This document shows positions 17,638 through 26,555 of a DNA stretch of 33,397 bases, in pieces. Both the position numbers and the translations under genes were made by a program. Below the pieces are notes generated by a model. It searched no databases. It worked only from the letters and a program-made list of their open reading frames with translations, and was not told the origin of the DNA. Each line of letters starts with the position of its first letter. Positions within the stretch are counted from its first letter, which is position 1. Source of the DNA: Fen-1258 sp964595365 (lineage in GTDB: Bacteria > Bacteroidota > Ignavibacteria > Ignavibacteriales > Melioribacteraceae); contig CAZQQC010000019.1 of NCBI GenBank assembly GCA_964595365.1, forward strand, positions 1-33,397. Reading direction: 5' to 3'.

Positions 17638-18869
17638 TGGAATTTTTAGAGATTGTGAGAGTTGCAATAGCGTCTCTAAAAACAAACCGATTGCGATCTG
17701 CTCTTACCATTCTTGGAATTATTGTCGGTATATTTTCGATAATTGCAATTAGTACTGTAATAGAGATGTTGCAGACCAGTATAGAAGAGGGAGTTTCTAT
17801 GCTCGGTCAAAATACATTTCAAATTCAGAAATTTCCGGTTATACAAACCGGCGGTCCATCGGAGTTTGCAAAATATCGCAATCGTCCGGACATCACACTC
17901 GAAGATTATTTTCGTCTTAAGACAAAACTGAAAGAAGCAAAATATGTTGGCGCCGAACAATGGCAATTTGGTAAGCAGGTAAAAATCGGCAACCGGGAGA
18001 CAAATCCGAATGTTCAAATTGCCGGTACAACGCCCGAAGCTTTTCCAAACAATAAGTGGGTTGTAGATCAAGGAAGGTCATTTAATGAACGCGACGTTGA
18101 CAGATACGAAAATTTTGTAGTACTTGGTGTCGATCTGGCAAAAAATTTATTCCCGAATTACAGCGCACTCAACAACATTGTTACAATTGACGGACACAAA
18201 CTGAAAGTTATTGGTGTTCTTGAACGACAAGGTGCAATGTTCGGGCAGAGCCAGGACAATTTTGCGATTATCCCTATCACAACATTTCAAAGTTTCTACG
18301 GAAAACATGCACGGAGTATTAACATTACAGTGATGGCTCGCGACAAAGAATCTTATAACAATCTAATCGAAACTGCCGAGGGGTACTTTCGAACAATTAG
18401 AGGGGTAAAGCCGGGGGCAACAAACAATTTTGATATCTTTTCCAACGAATCTGTTCTTACCCAGATCAATCAAATTACATCGGGCGTGAGAATCGGATCG
18501 ATCGTAATTGCTGCAATTGCATTGCTTGCAGCCGGTGTGGGAATAATGAATATTATGCTTGTATCGGTTACTGAACGGACACGCGAAATAGGTATTCGAA
18601 AAGCAGTTGGAGCCAAAAAGATAAATATTTTAATCCAGTTTATTACAGAAGCAATAATTTTGTGTTTGCTCGGCGGGTTTGCAGGAATTCTGCTCGGTAT
18701 CGGCGCCGGTAATCTTGCCGGCTCATTTCTGAATGCAGTTGCTGTTATTCCGCTCGACTGGGTGCTCGTAGGAGTTTTGCTCTGCGTTTTTATCGGAATA
18801 ATATTTGGAACATATCCTGCTTATAAGGCAGCAAACCTGGATCCGATTGATGCTCTGAGATATGAATAA
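17637..18869 (+). CDS. MacB/FtsX-type ABC permease 3 (type B)
   Basis: A close paralogue of permease 2, alike from MEFLEIVRVAI to LDPIDALRYE with most residues matching, including the TTPEAFPNNKWVVD and GQSQDNFAIIPI periplasmic segments. I place the start at ATG 17637, which overlaps the preceding TGA by one base; the GTG just before it would add one residue. It is the last gene before a strong terminator. Because it is a second B-type copy, it may offer an alternative partner for permease 1. Confidence 0.92.
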   Translation: MEFLEIVRVAIASLKTNRLRSALTILGIIVGIFSIIAISTVIEMLQTSIEEGVSMLGQNTFQIQKFPVIQTGGPSEFAKYRNRPDITLEDYFRLKTKLKEAKYVGAEQWQFGKQVKIGNRETNPNVQIAGTTPEAFPNNKWVVDQGRSFNERDVDRYENFVVLGVDLAKNLFPNYSALNNIVTIDGHKLKVIGVLERQGAMFGQSQDNFAIIPITTFQSFYGKHARSINITVMARDKESYNNLIETAEGYFRTIRGVKPGATNNFDIFSNESVLTQINQITSGVRIGSIVIAAIALLAAGVGIMNIMLVSVTERTREIGIRKAVGAKKINILIQFITEAIILCLLGGFAGILLGIGAGNLAGSFLNAVAVIPLDWVLVGVLLCVFIGIIFGTYPAYKAANLDPIDALRYE

Positions 18870-18887
18870 GATTTATATTTCATAATG

Positions 18888-18922
18888 AAGCGGTTTCTAT
18901 GAAATTGGAAACCGCTTTTTTT
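18888..18922 (+). terminator. Intrinsic terminator after permease 3
   Basis: AAGCGGTTTC (18888-18897) and GAAACCGCTT (18908-18917) form a perfect 10-bp stem around a 10-nt loop, followed by a T-run to 18922. It lies 18 nt after the permease 3 stop and divides the efflux cluster. Confidence 0.9.
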
Positions 18923-18939
18923 ATTTTAAATTATAAAAT

Positions 18940-18947
18940 TATATTTG
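18940..18947 (+). promoter_or_regulatory. Candidate -7 box for permeases 4-5
   Basis: TATATTTG exactly matches TAnnTTTG. It lies just after the terminator and 24 nt before the permease 4 ATG. No good TTTG -33 box is seen, only the T-run of the terminator. Confidence 0.45.
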
Positions 18948-18971
18948 TACGTGTTATAAGGGTTGTTTATT

Positions 18972-20207
18972 ATGAAATTATACCTTATTGAATTCCGCGA
19001 AATCCTTTCCATTGCAGTTGCGGCAATTCGAGCAAATAAACTTAGGTCGGTATTAACAACCCTTGGCATCATTATAGGAATTGTTGCCGTAACAACAATG
19101 TCGACGGCTATTGTTGGTCTCAGAGAAGCTTTCATAAGTTCCATTTCTTCTTTTGGCAGCGATGTTCTTTACGTCGATAAATTTCCGTGGATGGCTATGG
19201 GCAATTGGGCAACGTTCCGGAACAGAAAAGACATTACACTTGAGCAGTATGAAAAATTACGGCTTGTTCTAAAAAATTATGAAGCAATGGCTCCCACAAG
19301 AACCACATTTGGTGCAACTTGCCTCAGAGAAGGCAGATCAATAAACGCCAGTATGATTTACGGTTCTACAGAAGAGTACCAAAGAACAGCACAATTAGTA
19401 TTATCCGAAGGAAGATTCATAACCGATGTTGAAGTTAAAGCAGCAAGACGCGTTTGTGTAATAGGGCAGGACATCAAAAAAGAATTGTTCCCTTTCGAAG
19501 ATCCGATCAACCAGGAGTTGAAAATTAACGGTACTCCTTTCAAAGTTGTTGGTGTGCTGGAAAAACAGGGCAGCGGTTTCCTCGGCGGCTTTAGCATGGA
19601 TGGTCAAATTATTATGCCGCTCAAAACTTTAGAAAGTACCATTAGCAGTCGGCACGGAAGGTTAAGAATTGACATTAAAGTAGGCGATGTTGCCAGGCTT
19701 AATGATGCGCGTGAAGAAATTATAGCTGCAATGCGTGTAATTAGAAAAGTTCCTCCGGATAAACCGGATGATTTTGCAATTAATCAGCAAGAAGCTTTAA
19801 AAGAAATGTACGACAAAACAATTGGTGTGGTTGCTCTTGCCGGAATTGTGATCACAGCGCTTTCTCTGTTTGTTGGCGCAATAGGTATTATGAATATAAT
19901 GTTTGTCTCGGTTACCGAGCGTACTAAAGAAATCGGAATACGAAAAGCGATTGGCGCCAAAACGTGGTCAATTCTTTTTCAATTTTTAACCGAGGCGGCT
20001 TTACTTTGTGTCGTTGGCGGAATTATCGGTTTGATGATTTCGTTCCCTTTAAGTCTCGTTATTAATCAATTTTTGCCAACTGAAATGCCGCTGGATATTG
20101 TGATGCTTGCTTTGGTTATCGCGGCTGTGGTTGGAGTTATTTCCGGTATTCTACCGGCAATGAGAGCTTCAAAGCTGGATCCGGTAGATGCACTGCGATA
20201 TGAATGA
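18972..20207 (+). CDS. MacB/FtsX-type ABC permease 4 (type A)
   Basis: A type A permease resembling permease 1: SSFGSDVLYVDKFPW in the periplasmic domain, AINQQEAL before the second helix, and NIMFVSVTERTKEIGIRKAIGAK in the FtsX core, ending LDPVDALRYE. It has four membrane helices, at about 20-43 and three after about residue 285. I choose ATG 18972; an upstream in-frame TTG at 18963 would add only three residues and has no better ribosome site. It is the first gene of a second small transcription unit, with permease 5 behind it. No ATPase accompanies this pair, so it presumably uses the one at 14429. Confidence 0.92.
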   Translation: MKLYLIEFREILSIAVAAIRANKLRSVLTTLGIIIGIVAVTTMSTAIVGLREAFISSISSFGSDVLYVDKFPWMAMGNWATFRNRKDITLEQYEKLRLVLKNYEAMAPTRTTFGATCLREGRSINASMIYGSTEEYQRTAQLVLSEGRFITDVEVKAARRVCVIGQDIKKELFPFEDPINQELKINGTPFKVVGVLEKQGSGFLGGFSMDGQIIMPLKTLESTISSRHGRLRIDIKVGDVARLNDAREEIIAAMRVIRKVPPDKPDDFAINQQEALKEMYDKTIGVVALAGIVITALSLFVGAIGIMNIMFVSVTERTKEIGIRKAIGAKTWSILFQFLTEAALLCVVGGIIGLMISFPLSLVINQFLPTEMPLDIVMLALVIAAVVGVISGILPAMRASKLDPVDALRYE

Positions 20208-20215
20208 GGGACATA

Positions 20216-21448
20216 ATGCAATTATTGGAAAGTATTAAGCTTGCTTACAGTTCTATAAAAGGAAGTAAACTGCGTTCTATACTTACGCTTCTTGGAATTG
20301 CCGTTGGTTTATTTTCGATAATAATTGTTATGACTGCAATAAGTGCAATTCAAAAGAGTGTTGAAGATGTTTTTAATACCATCGGCACAAACAGTGTCGG
20401 CATTCAGAAATGGCCTGCATTTCAGACCGGCGGACACGAGGCAATGCGCAAATATCACAATAGAAAAAACCTGACGATTGAGGAAGGCGAAAAACTTACA
20501 GCGATGACGACACTTCCTGTTGCTGTTGGCATCTCAATTTACGTACGCGGCAAAGTTGTGAAATTTGGTAACGAGAAAACCAATCCGGATATTCCTATCG
20601 TTGGAGTTAATCAAGATCTTTTTGTTGCGAGAGATTTAAAAATAGGGGAAGGACGAAATTTGTCGAGGTCGGATTACGATTATGCCAGATTCACCGCGGT
20701 AATTGGAACCGATATTAGAGATGTACTCTTCAAGAATAAGATTAATCCAATCGGGCAGCAGATAAAAATTGGCAATTTCAATTTTGAAGTTGTTGGAGTC
20801 TTTGAAAAACGGGGATCGGTTTTCGGTCAGTCGCAGGATAATTATATTTGCATTCCAGTAGCCACATTCGAAAAATGTTTTGGAACCGAGAGGAGCGCTT
20901 CATTTGTTGTGATGGCAGCGAGCGATAAACTGATAGAAAAAACAATGGATGAAGTGATTGGAGCCCTCCGTAAAATAAGGAAGGTTCCGGTTGGAGTGGA
21001 AAATGATTTTGAGATTATCACAAACGAACAACTCATCGCACAGTTCAACGATCTGACAAAATACTTTAAGCTTGGTGCCGGAATCGTTGCGTTTATTGCT
21101 CTGCTGGCAGCCGGGGTTGGAATAATGAACATCATGCTCGTTAGCGTTACAGAAAGAACGAGGGAAATTGGAATTCGAAAAGCTATTGGCGCTAGAAGAA
21201 GATCTATTCTAACGCAGTTTGTAATTGAAGCAGTTTCACTGAGCTGGTTCGGCGGATTGATTGGAATAGTTGCCGGTATACTTGCCGGCAATCTTGTTGC
21301 GTTGCAGCTCGGTGTTCCCATTGTCTTGCCAGTCGAATGGATTATAATAGGTTTGCTTGTTACAACATTTGTAGGGGTTGTCTTTGGTGTTTACCCGGCA
21401 ATGAAAGCAGCAAACCTGGACCCAATCGAAGCGCTTCGGTATGAGTAA
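20216..21448 (+). CDS. MacB/FtsX-type ABC permease 5 (type B)
   Basis: A type B permease (QIQKWPAFQTGGHEA and GQSQDNYICIPV signatures), more diverged than the permease 2/3 pair. FtsX core NIMLVSVTERTREIGIRKAIGARRR is conserved and the end is LDPIEALRYE. The start ATG at 20216 has GAGGG five nt upstream; an in-frame ATG at 20204 overlaps the permease 4 stop but lacks that site. With permease 4 it repeats the A-then-B order of permeases 1-2, consistent with duplication of a heterodimer-encoding pair. Confidence 0.92.
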   Translation: MQLLESIKLAYSSIKGSKLRSILTLLGIAVGLFSIIIVMTAISAIQKSVEDVFNTIGTNSVGIQKWPAFQTGGHEAMRKYHNRKNLTIEEGEKLTAMTTLPVAVGISIYVRGKVVKFGNEKTNPDIPIVGVNQDLFVARDLKIGEGRNLSRSDYDYARFTAVIGTDIRDVLFKNKINPIGQQIKIGNFNFEVVGVFEKRGSVFGQSQDNYICIPVATFEKCFGTERSASFVVMAASDKLIEKTMDEVIGALRKIRKVPVGVENDFEIITNEQLIAQFNDLTKYFKLGAGIVAFIALLAAGVGIMNIMLVSVTERTREIGIRKAIGARRRSILTQFVIEAVSLSWFGGLIGIVAGILAGNLVALQLGVPIVLPVEWIIIGLLVTTFVGVVFGVYPAMKAANLDPIEALRYE

Positions 21449-21519
21449 CAGATTATTCAGTTGAATTAAAAGGAGAATACATATTAGACTTATTCTACTG
21501 AATTAATTAGAACAACTCT

Positions 21520-24500
21520 TTGAAAAAGATTCTTTTCTACGCAACATTTCTGTATATAATATTTTCTTTGAAGTCGTTGTTGATCGCGCAGAATGTTCAA
21601 ACCAATTTTGTGAAAGATACACTGTATGCAAGCATCAACAATTCTTACAAGGTTTCCGCAATCAACATTGTCCCTTTCTCGGAAAAGATTAGTCTACGCG
21701 GTAGATTTCTTGAATCAAAGGATTATAAATTCGATTACACTGCTCAAACTTTTTCATTGTCAGACAAATTAAAATATTCGGTACCTGATACTATCATAAT
21801 TTATTATCAAACCGTTAGGTTGAATCTGAAACGGGAGTACAAACGCAGAAATTTAGTTTTGAATTACGACGACAAATACAGAGACACTGTAAGGGCACTT
21901 AAGATGGTTTCCGAACCGCTCACCACCGAGTCGATATTCGGCAAAGACATACAGAAAAGCGGCACTATAGTGAGAGGATTTACATTTGGAACCAATCGAG
22001 ATTTTCAATTGAACAGCGGATTGCGTTTGCAGCTATCGGGTAAACTCTCGAACGATATTGATATTGTAGCTGCGCTTACAGACGAGAACACTCCTATTCA
22101 ACCGGAAGGAAATACCGAGACCCTCGACGAATTAGATAAAGTTTTTATCGAGCTGCGCCACCAGAATGCTGTTGGTACATTTGGCGATTATAGCTTGAAC
22201 CTTAAAGACAACGAATTCTCGAACATCAACAGGAAGCTGCAGGGATTGAAAGGTGAATTCACTTTTGGAAACACGAAAGGTGCAATAGTAGCTGCCAGTT
22301 CTCGAGGTAAGTTTAATACAAACCGTTTCTACGGGCAGGATGGAAACCAGGGACCGTATCGCCTGGTAGGCATTAACAACGAGCGTGCTATTATCTTAAT
22401 TGGCGGTAGTGAACGTGTTTATGTTGACGGCATACAAATGAAACGGGGAGAAAATAACGACTATATAATTGATTATTCCAATGCCGAAGTAACTTTCACA
22501 CCCAAGAGACTGATTACATCTGTTAGCAGAATTTCAATTGATTTCGAATATACAGATCAAAACTTCAAGCGCAATTTCTTCGGCGCAGATTTTTCGACAA
22601 AAATATTTAACGATCAACTAAAAATTGGTATCGGTTATTTCCGTGAAGGAGATGACCGGAATAATCCGATTGAATATTCTTTCAGCAATAGCGATTTGGC
22701 AATTCTTAGACAAGCCGGAAACGATAGAAACGCGGCTGTCAAATCGGGAGTTGTAACCGCAGCCCCGGATTCAACCGGAAAAATTCAAGGTATCTATTCC
22801 AGAATCGATACAACAATTAATTCTCAGCCGTACACATATTATAGATACGCTCCGGGCAATTCAGCATCAATTTATAATGTTTCGTTTACTTATGTGGGTA
22901 ATGGCAACGGCGATTATTCCAGAGAGAGTTTGGGAAATTATAAATTTGTCGGAATCAAACAAGGTGCATACCTTCCTTTGATTTACCTGCCTATGCCGGA
23001 GTTAAAACAGTTAGGAAATTTTTCTTTGGCTGCAGCTTTAGTTAATGGAATAAATCTCACTGCCGAATTTTCGGGCAGCAATTGGAATAGAAATTTATTC
23101 TCGGATTTGTATAAAGCGCAAGATTTTGGCTACGCCAGAAAATTTCTTCTGGATATTAGCCCCAGAGAAATCAACATTGGTAGTTTATCTATTGGAAAAG
23201 TAGGGCTGAGTTTGAAAGACAGATTCATTCAAAGCAATTTCACATCACTCGATAGAATTGACGCAATTGAGTTCAACCGTTATTATAATCTTCCGCCGCA
23301 AATTTTGGAAGATCAGATATTACGCGAAGCCGAGCTAAATTATTCGCCTTTGAATAATCTTTCTTTGAACACAAAGTACGGTTATCTAAAAGAAGGGAAT
23401 GCACTAAGTTCAAATAGAATATTTTCGGAACTCAATTTTACCGACAACAAAGAGTATAAATTCAATTATGTGATTGATTATGTCGGCTCTAAAAATCAAA
23501 GTACAATTTCAAACTGGATGCGGCAAAACGGCAGCGCTTTTTATTCCATCGGCTCGTTCAAACCGGGTATTGCTTTCCTTTATGAAAACAGAGAAGATAA
23601 ATCCGGCAGCAAGGATAGTCTCCTCTTAACAAGTTTGAAATATGTTGAGACCGCTCCGTTTGTAGAATACTCCAATTCTTCGGGTTTGGATTTCAAAGTA
23701 GGTTATTCAACACGTAATGAATTTTTTCCGTTGAACGGTATTCTTCTGAAGCAATCGACAACTGCTATGGAGCAGTTTCAGGCAAACTACAAAGGGTTAA
23801 AAGAATTTAACACAAGCATTAATCTTACTTTTAGAAATAAAAAATTTGCCGATAAATTTAAGCAGCAAGGATTTGCAGATAACCAAACAGTGCTTCTCCT
23901 ATCTCAAAGCAGATTTAATTTTTGGGAAGGATTGATTACTGGCTATATTTATTATCAAGCTGCAACAGAGCAAACTGCTCGTTTGCAAAAAGTTTTTGTT
24001 AAGGTTACAAAAGGGACCGGTAATTTCATTTATCTCGGTGATCTAAACAGTAACGGCATACCGGATGAAAATGAATTTCAGCTTACTGCATTTGACGGCG
24101 ATTATATTTTGATAACAATTCCGACGGATAAACTCTATCCGGTGATCGACTTGAAAACAAATACGCGGTGGAGAGTTGATTTTAGCCGTGCTGTGATTGG
24201 GGACGGTTTCTGGTCAACTATTTTGAAACCAATTTCTACCGAGACTTTTTGGCGTGTGGAAGAAAACAGCAACATTTCCGATACCAAACAAATTTATTTA
24301 ATCAACCTATCAAAATTTTTGAATGAATCGACAACGATAAGGGGCACTCAAACATTTCAGCACGATTTTAACCTATTTCAGAACAGAAACGATTTTTCGG
24401 TCAGAATTCGGTATATCCAGCGCAAATCGCTAAACCAATACAGCGGAGGAATTGAGCGCGGATATTTCAGCGAACGGGGGTTAAGAATAAGATTTAAAAT

Positions 24501-24987
24501 GATAGAGGAGGTTAGCAATCAAACCGAAGTTATAAACCAAAACGACAACATGATTTCGCCGCCTACCACAAACCGGGCAAGAGAAGTTACACGAAACAGT
24601 TTTCTTACGGACTTTTCGTATAGACCGATTCAAAATATTGAAGTTGGTTTCAAGATTGAAAGCTCGAAGAGCGTTGACGACCGCCCGGTAATTCCGGCAA
24701 CTGTTAATATGAGTTCGATAACGTTACGCATCAATTTTTCTTTTGAAAATTTTGGAAGGTTAAGAATCGAAGGGGAGCGAACGGAACTTACGTCGTCGAC
24801 AAATGATTATAATATTCCATTTGAAATAACAAGAGGAAATGTTATCGGGAAAAACTATTTTTGGAGAACATTTTTTGATTACCGGATTACCAGCTTTATT
24901 CAAACGTCTTTTAGTTATGATGCGAGACTGCAAGGAGACAGAAGGGTAATTCAGACAATGCGTGCTGAAGCAAAAGCGTATTTTTAA
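21520..24987 (+). CDS. Large outer-membrane beta-barrel surface protein (SprA-like motifs), function unknown
   Basis: A 1155-residue secreted protein with a signal peptide (cut near LIAQ, residue 23-24). The first 150 residues look like a small beta domain. The segment IVAALTDENTPIQPEGNTE (about 182-200) with DELDKVFIEL resembles sequences in SprA and related FCB-group outer-membrane proteins. The rest alternates short strands of aromatic/polar residues and ends in Phe, as outer-membrane barrels do. GDLNSNGIPDENE (840-852) fits an EF-hand-type Ca loop (Asp841, Asn843, Asn845, Asp849, Glu852). The TTG start at 21520 follows an in-frame stop; AAGGAG near 21470 is too far upstream to serve it. 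It lies 71 nt behind permease 5, so it could be a partner or substrate of the export system, which is inference. Confidence 0.75.
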   Translation: MKKILFYATFLYIIFSLKSLLIAQNVQTNFVKDTLYASINNSYKVSAINIVPFSEKISLRGRFLESKDYKFDYTAQTFSLSDKLKYSVPDTIIIYYQTVRLNLKREYKRRNLVLNYDDKYRDTVRALKMVSEPLTTESIFGKDIQKSGTIVRGFTFGTNRDFQLNSGLRLQLSGKLSNDIDIVAALTDENTPIQPEGNTETLDELDKVFIELRHQNAVGTFGDYSLNLKDNEFSNINRKLQGLKGEFTFGNTKGAIVAASSRGKFNTNRFYGQDGNQGPYRLVGINNERAIILIGGSERVYVDGIQMKRGENNDYIIDYSNAEVTFTPKRLITSVSRISIDFEYTDQNFKRNFFGADFSTKIFNDQLKIGIGYFREGDDRNNPIEYSFSNSDLAILRQAGNDRNAAVKSGVVTAAPDSTGKIQGIYSRIDTTINSQPYTYYRYAPGNSASIYNVSFTYVGNGNGDYSRESLGNYKFVGIKQGAYLPLIYLPMPELKQLGNFSLAAALVNGINLTAEFSGSNWNRNLFSDLYKAQDFGYARKFLLDISPREINIGSLSIGKVGLSLKDRFIQSNFTSLDRIDAIEFNRYYNLPPQILEDQILREAELNYSPLNNLSLNTKYGYLKEGNALSSNRIFSELNFTDNKEYKFNYVIDYVGSKNQSTISNWMRQNGSAFYSIGSFKPGIAFLYENREDKSGSKDSLLLTSLKYVETAPFVEYSNSSGLDFKVGYSTRNEFFPLNGILLKQSTTAMEQFQANYKGLKEFNTSINLTFRNKKFADKFKQQGFADNQTVLLLSQSRFNFWEGLITGYIYYQAATEQTARLQKVFVKVTKGTGNFIYLGDLNSNGIPDENEFQLTAFDGDYILITIPTDKLYPVIDLKTNTRWRVDFSRAVIGDGFWSTILKPISTETFWRVEENSNISDTKQIYLINLSKFLNESTTIRGTQTFQHDFNLFQNRNDFSVRIRYIQRKSLNQYSGGIERGYFSERGLRIRFKMIEEVSNQTEVINQNDNMISPPTTNRAREVTRNSFLTDFSYRPIQNIEVGFKIESSKSVDDRPVIPATVNMSSITLRINFSFENFGRLRIEGERTELTSSTNDYNIPFEITRGNVIGKNYFWRTFFDYRITSFIQTSFSYDARLQGDRRVIQTMRAEAKAYF

Positions 24988-25047
24988 CCGCAAGGTTTAG
25001 GTAGTAGCTGCAAGGAACAAACAACAAAGCACATGAGATAAAAAATT

Positions 25048-25509
25048 ATGAAAGTAGTTACCACGTTAGTTGAAACGCATGTTTTTAGAATCAAAAATAA
25101 TGATCTGGAATTTCTTCTTCTAAAGCGTGCTGCGAATGAAAAGTACCCGGGTTTATGGCAAATGGTTTCCGGCTCGGTTGACGAAAATGAAAAAGCTTTT
25201 CAAACTGCGTTGAGAGAAATAAAAGAGGAAACAAATTTAACGCCGCTCAAATTCTGGGTTGTGCCGAACATAAATTCTTTTTATTTATACGAACAGGACG
25301 AAATTTCCCTTGTACCGGTTTTTGCCGCTATGGTGGGCTCTCGCGAACAAGTTATAATCTCGAACGAACATACGGATTTTAAATGGGTGCGTAAAACCGA
25401 AACAAAAAAATTATTGGCGTGGCCGGGACAAAGAAAATCCGTTGATATCATTTACGAATATTTTACGAATCGAAAAAACTTCTTAAACTTTGTTGAAATT
25501 AAATTGTAG
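25048..25509 (+). CDS. NUDIX hydrolase (NudB-like)
   Basis: It hydrolyses a nucleoside-diphosphate-linked substrate. The Nudix box is complete: Gly42, Glu48, Arg56-Glu57 and Glu60-Glu61 in GSVDENEKAFQTALREIKEE, with Asn in place of the usual last Gly. The lead-in LLLKRAANEKYPGLWQMVSGSV resembles NudB, which dephosphorylates dihydroneopterin triphosphate in folate synthesis, but dATP or other NTPs are equally possible. At 153 residues it is a single domain. It stands apart: 60 nt after the barrel gene and 136 nt before pfkB. No strong ribosome site or promoter is evident. Confidence 0.85.
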   Translation: MKVVTTLVETHVFRIKNNDLEFLLLKRAANEKYPGLWQMVSGSVDENEKAFQTALREIKEETNLTPLKFWVVPNINSFYLYEQDEISLVPVFAAMVGSREQVIISNEHTDFKWVRKTETKKLLAWPGQRKSVDIIYEYFTNRKNFLNFVEIKL

Positions 25510-25563
25510 AGTGTGCGATAGGATGCTCAAAGCTTAGAGTGATTCTTCTGCTTAACCTGGAAA

Positions 25564-25576
25564 GAACAAACTGTTC
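25564..25576. repeat. Short inverted repeat in the NUDIX-pfkB gap
   Basis: GAACA-AAC-TGTTC forms a 5-bp perfect inverted repeat, nested in a longer imperfect one (AGAAC...GTTCT, 25563-25581). It could be a protein site or a remnant of an interspersed repeat. It is too small to function as a terminator. Confidence 0.25.
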
Positions 25577-25589
25577 GTTCTACAAAAGA

Positions 25590-25618
25590 TTTGATCTACA
25601 ATATTTTTCTTATATTTA
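25590..25618 (+). promoter_or_regulatory. Candidate promoter of the pfkB-mtnA-recO-htrA operon
   Basis: TTTG (25590-25593), 17 nt, TATATTTA (25611-25618): a Bacteroidota-style -33/-7 pair with one mismatch in the -7 box, ending 27 nt before the pfkB TTG. Confidence 0.4.
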
Positions 25619-25645
25619 ATCATTAAATAACAGAAGGAATTTTCT

Positions 25646-26554
25646 TTGGGACTTCTAATCGTCGGTTCAATTGGTCTGGATGATATCGAGACACCTTTTG
25701 ATAAAGTAAAAAATGCTCTTGGCGGTTCAACAACATACATTTCACTTGCTGCAAGCTATTTTTCGGGACCGGTTTCTATAGTTGGAGTTGTAGGAGATGA
25801 TTTTCCGCAAGAGCATATAAAAATGCTCGAAGACCACAATATAGATTTGGAAGGGCTGCAAATTGTTAAAGGTGCCAAAACCTTCAAATACGGGTGCAGA
25901 TATCATTACGATTTGAATGTGCGCGATTCTCTTTTTACAGAATTGAATGTCTTCGAAAAGTTTAATCCCATAATTCCAAATAAAGAGAAGAAAAGTAGTT
26001 TTGTAATTCTGGGTAATATTGCGCCTTTGCTTCAAATAAATGTTTTGGATCAACTTGAGAATCCCAAATTCATTGTTTGTGATACGATGAACTTTTGGAT
26101 TGACAGAACAAAAGATGATTTGTTGAAAGTCTTAAAACGGGTAAATGTGTTGATCATAAATGATTCCGAAGCGCGGTTGCTGTCCAAAGAACCGAATCTC
26201 ATTAAAGCTGCAAAAATGATTTCAGAGAAGGGTCCGCAATATTTAATTATTAAGAAAGGCGAACACGGCGCTCTGCTGTTTGGTGAAAACACAATTTTCT
26301 CTGCGCCGGCTTATCCGATGGAAAATATTTTTGATCCGACGGGTGCCGGAGATGCTTTTGCAGGCGGGTTCACCGGTTATCTTCATAAAAATATGGATTT
26401 CTCATTTGAAAATTTGAAACGTGCAGTTGTTTACGGAAGCGTTATGGCTTCGTTTTGTGTTGAAAAATTTAGTACAAAAGGGTTGGAGAACTTAAGCTTT
26501 CTGGAAATTCACAATAGATACATTGAGTTTAGAGAGCTGTCCAGTTTCAATTAA
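25646..26554 (+). CDS. PfkB/ribokinase-family sugar or nucleoside kinase
   Basis: It phosphorylates a hydroxymethyl group of a sugar or nucleoside with ATP in the cytosol. The 302-residue product has the N-terminal glycine segment LGGSTTYISLAAS (25-37) and the C-terminal signature DPTGAGDAFAGGF (230-242), where Asp236 is the catalytic base. NDSEARLL (172-179) is the usual bridging strand. The substrate is not readable from sequence. The TTG start has AGAAGGA seven nt upstream. One base separates its stop from mtnA, so a shared pathway such as methylthioribose or 5-deoxypentose salvage is possible, but inferred. Confidence 0.88.
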   Translation: MGLLIVGSIGLDDIETPFDKVKNALGGSTTYISLAASYFSGPVSIVGVVGDDFPQEHIKMLEDHNIDLEGLQIVKGAKTFKYGCRYHYDLNVRDSLFTELNVFEKFNPIIPNKEKKSSFVILGNIAPLLQINVLDQLENPKFIVCDTMNFWIDRTKDDLLKVLKRVNVLIINDSEARLLSKEPNLIKAAKMISEKGPQYLIIKKGEHGALLFGENTIFSAPAYPMENIFDPTGAGDAFAGGFTGYLHKNMDFSFENLKRAVVYGSVMASFCVEKFSTKGLENLSFLEIHNRYIEFRELSSFN

Positions 26555-26555
26555 A

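Noticed and set aside
20842..21321. 159-codon minus-strand frame opposite permease 5
   Set aside because: The strand complementary to hydrophobic FtsX helices often stays open; similar shadows occur opposite permeases 1 and 2.
14981..21448. Repeated segments in the permease region as a mobile or repeat element
   Set aside because: The similarity follows the reading frames of five paralogous permeases; there are no terminal repeats or transposase genes.
24985..24997. AACC-GCAA-GGTT hairpin after the barrel gene as a terminator
   Set aside because: The stem is only 4 bp and no T-run follows.
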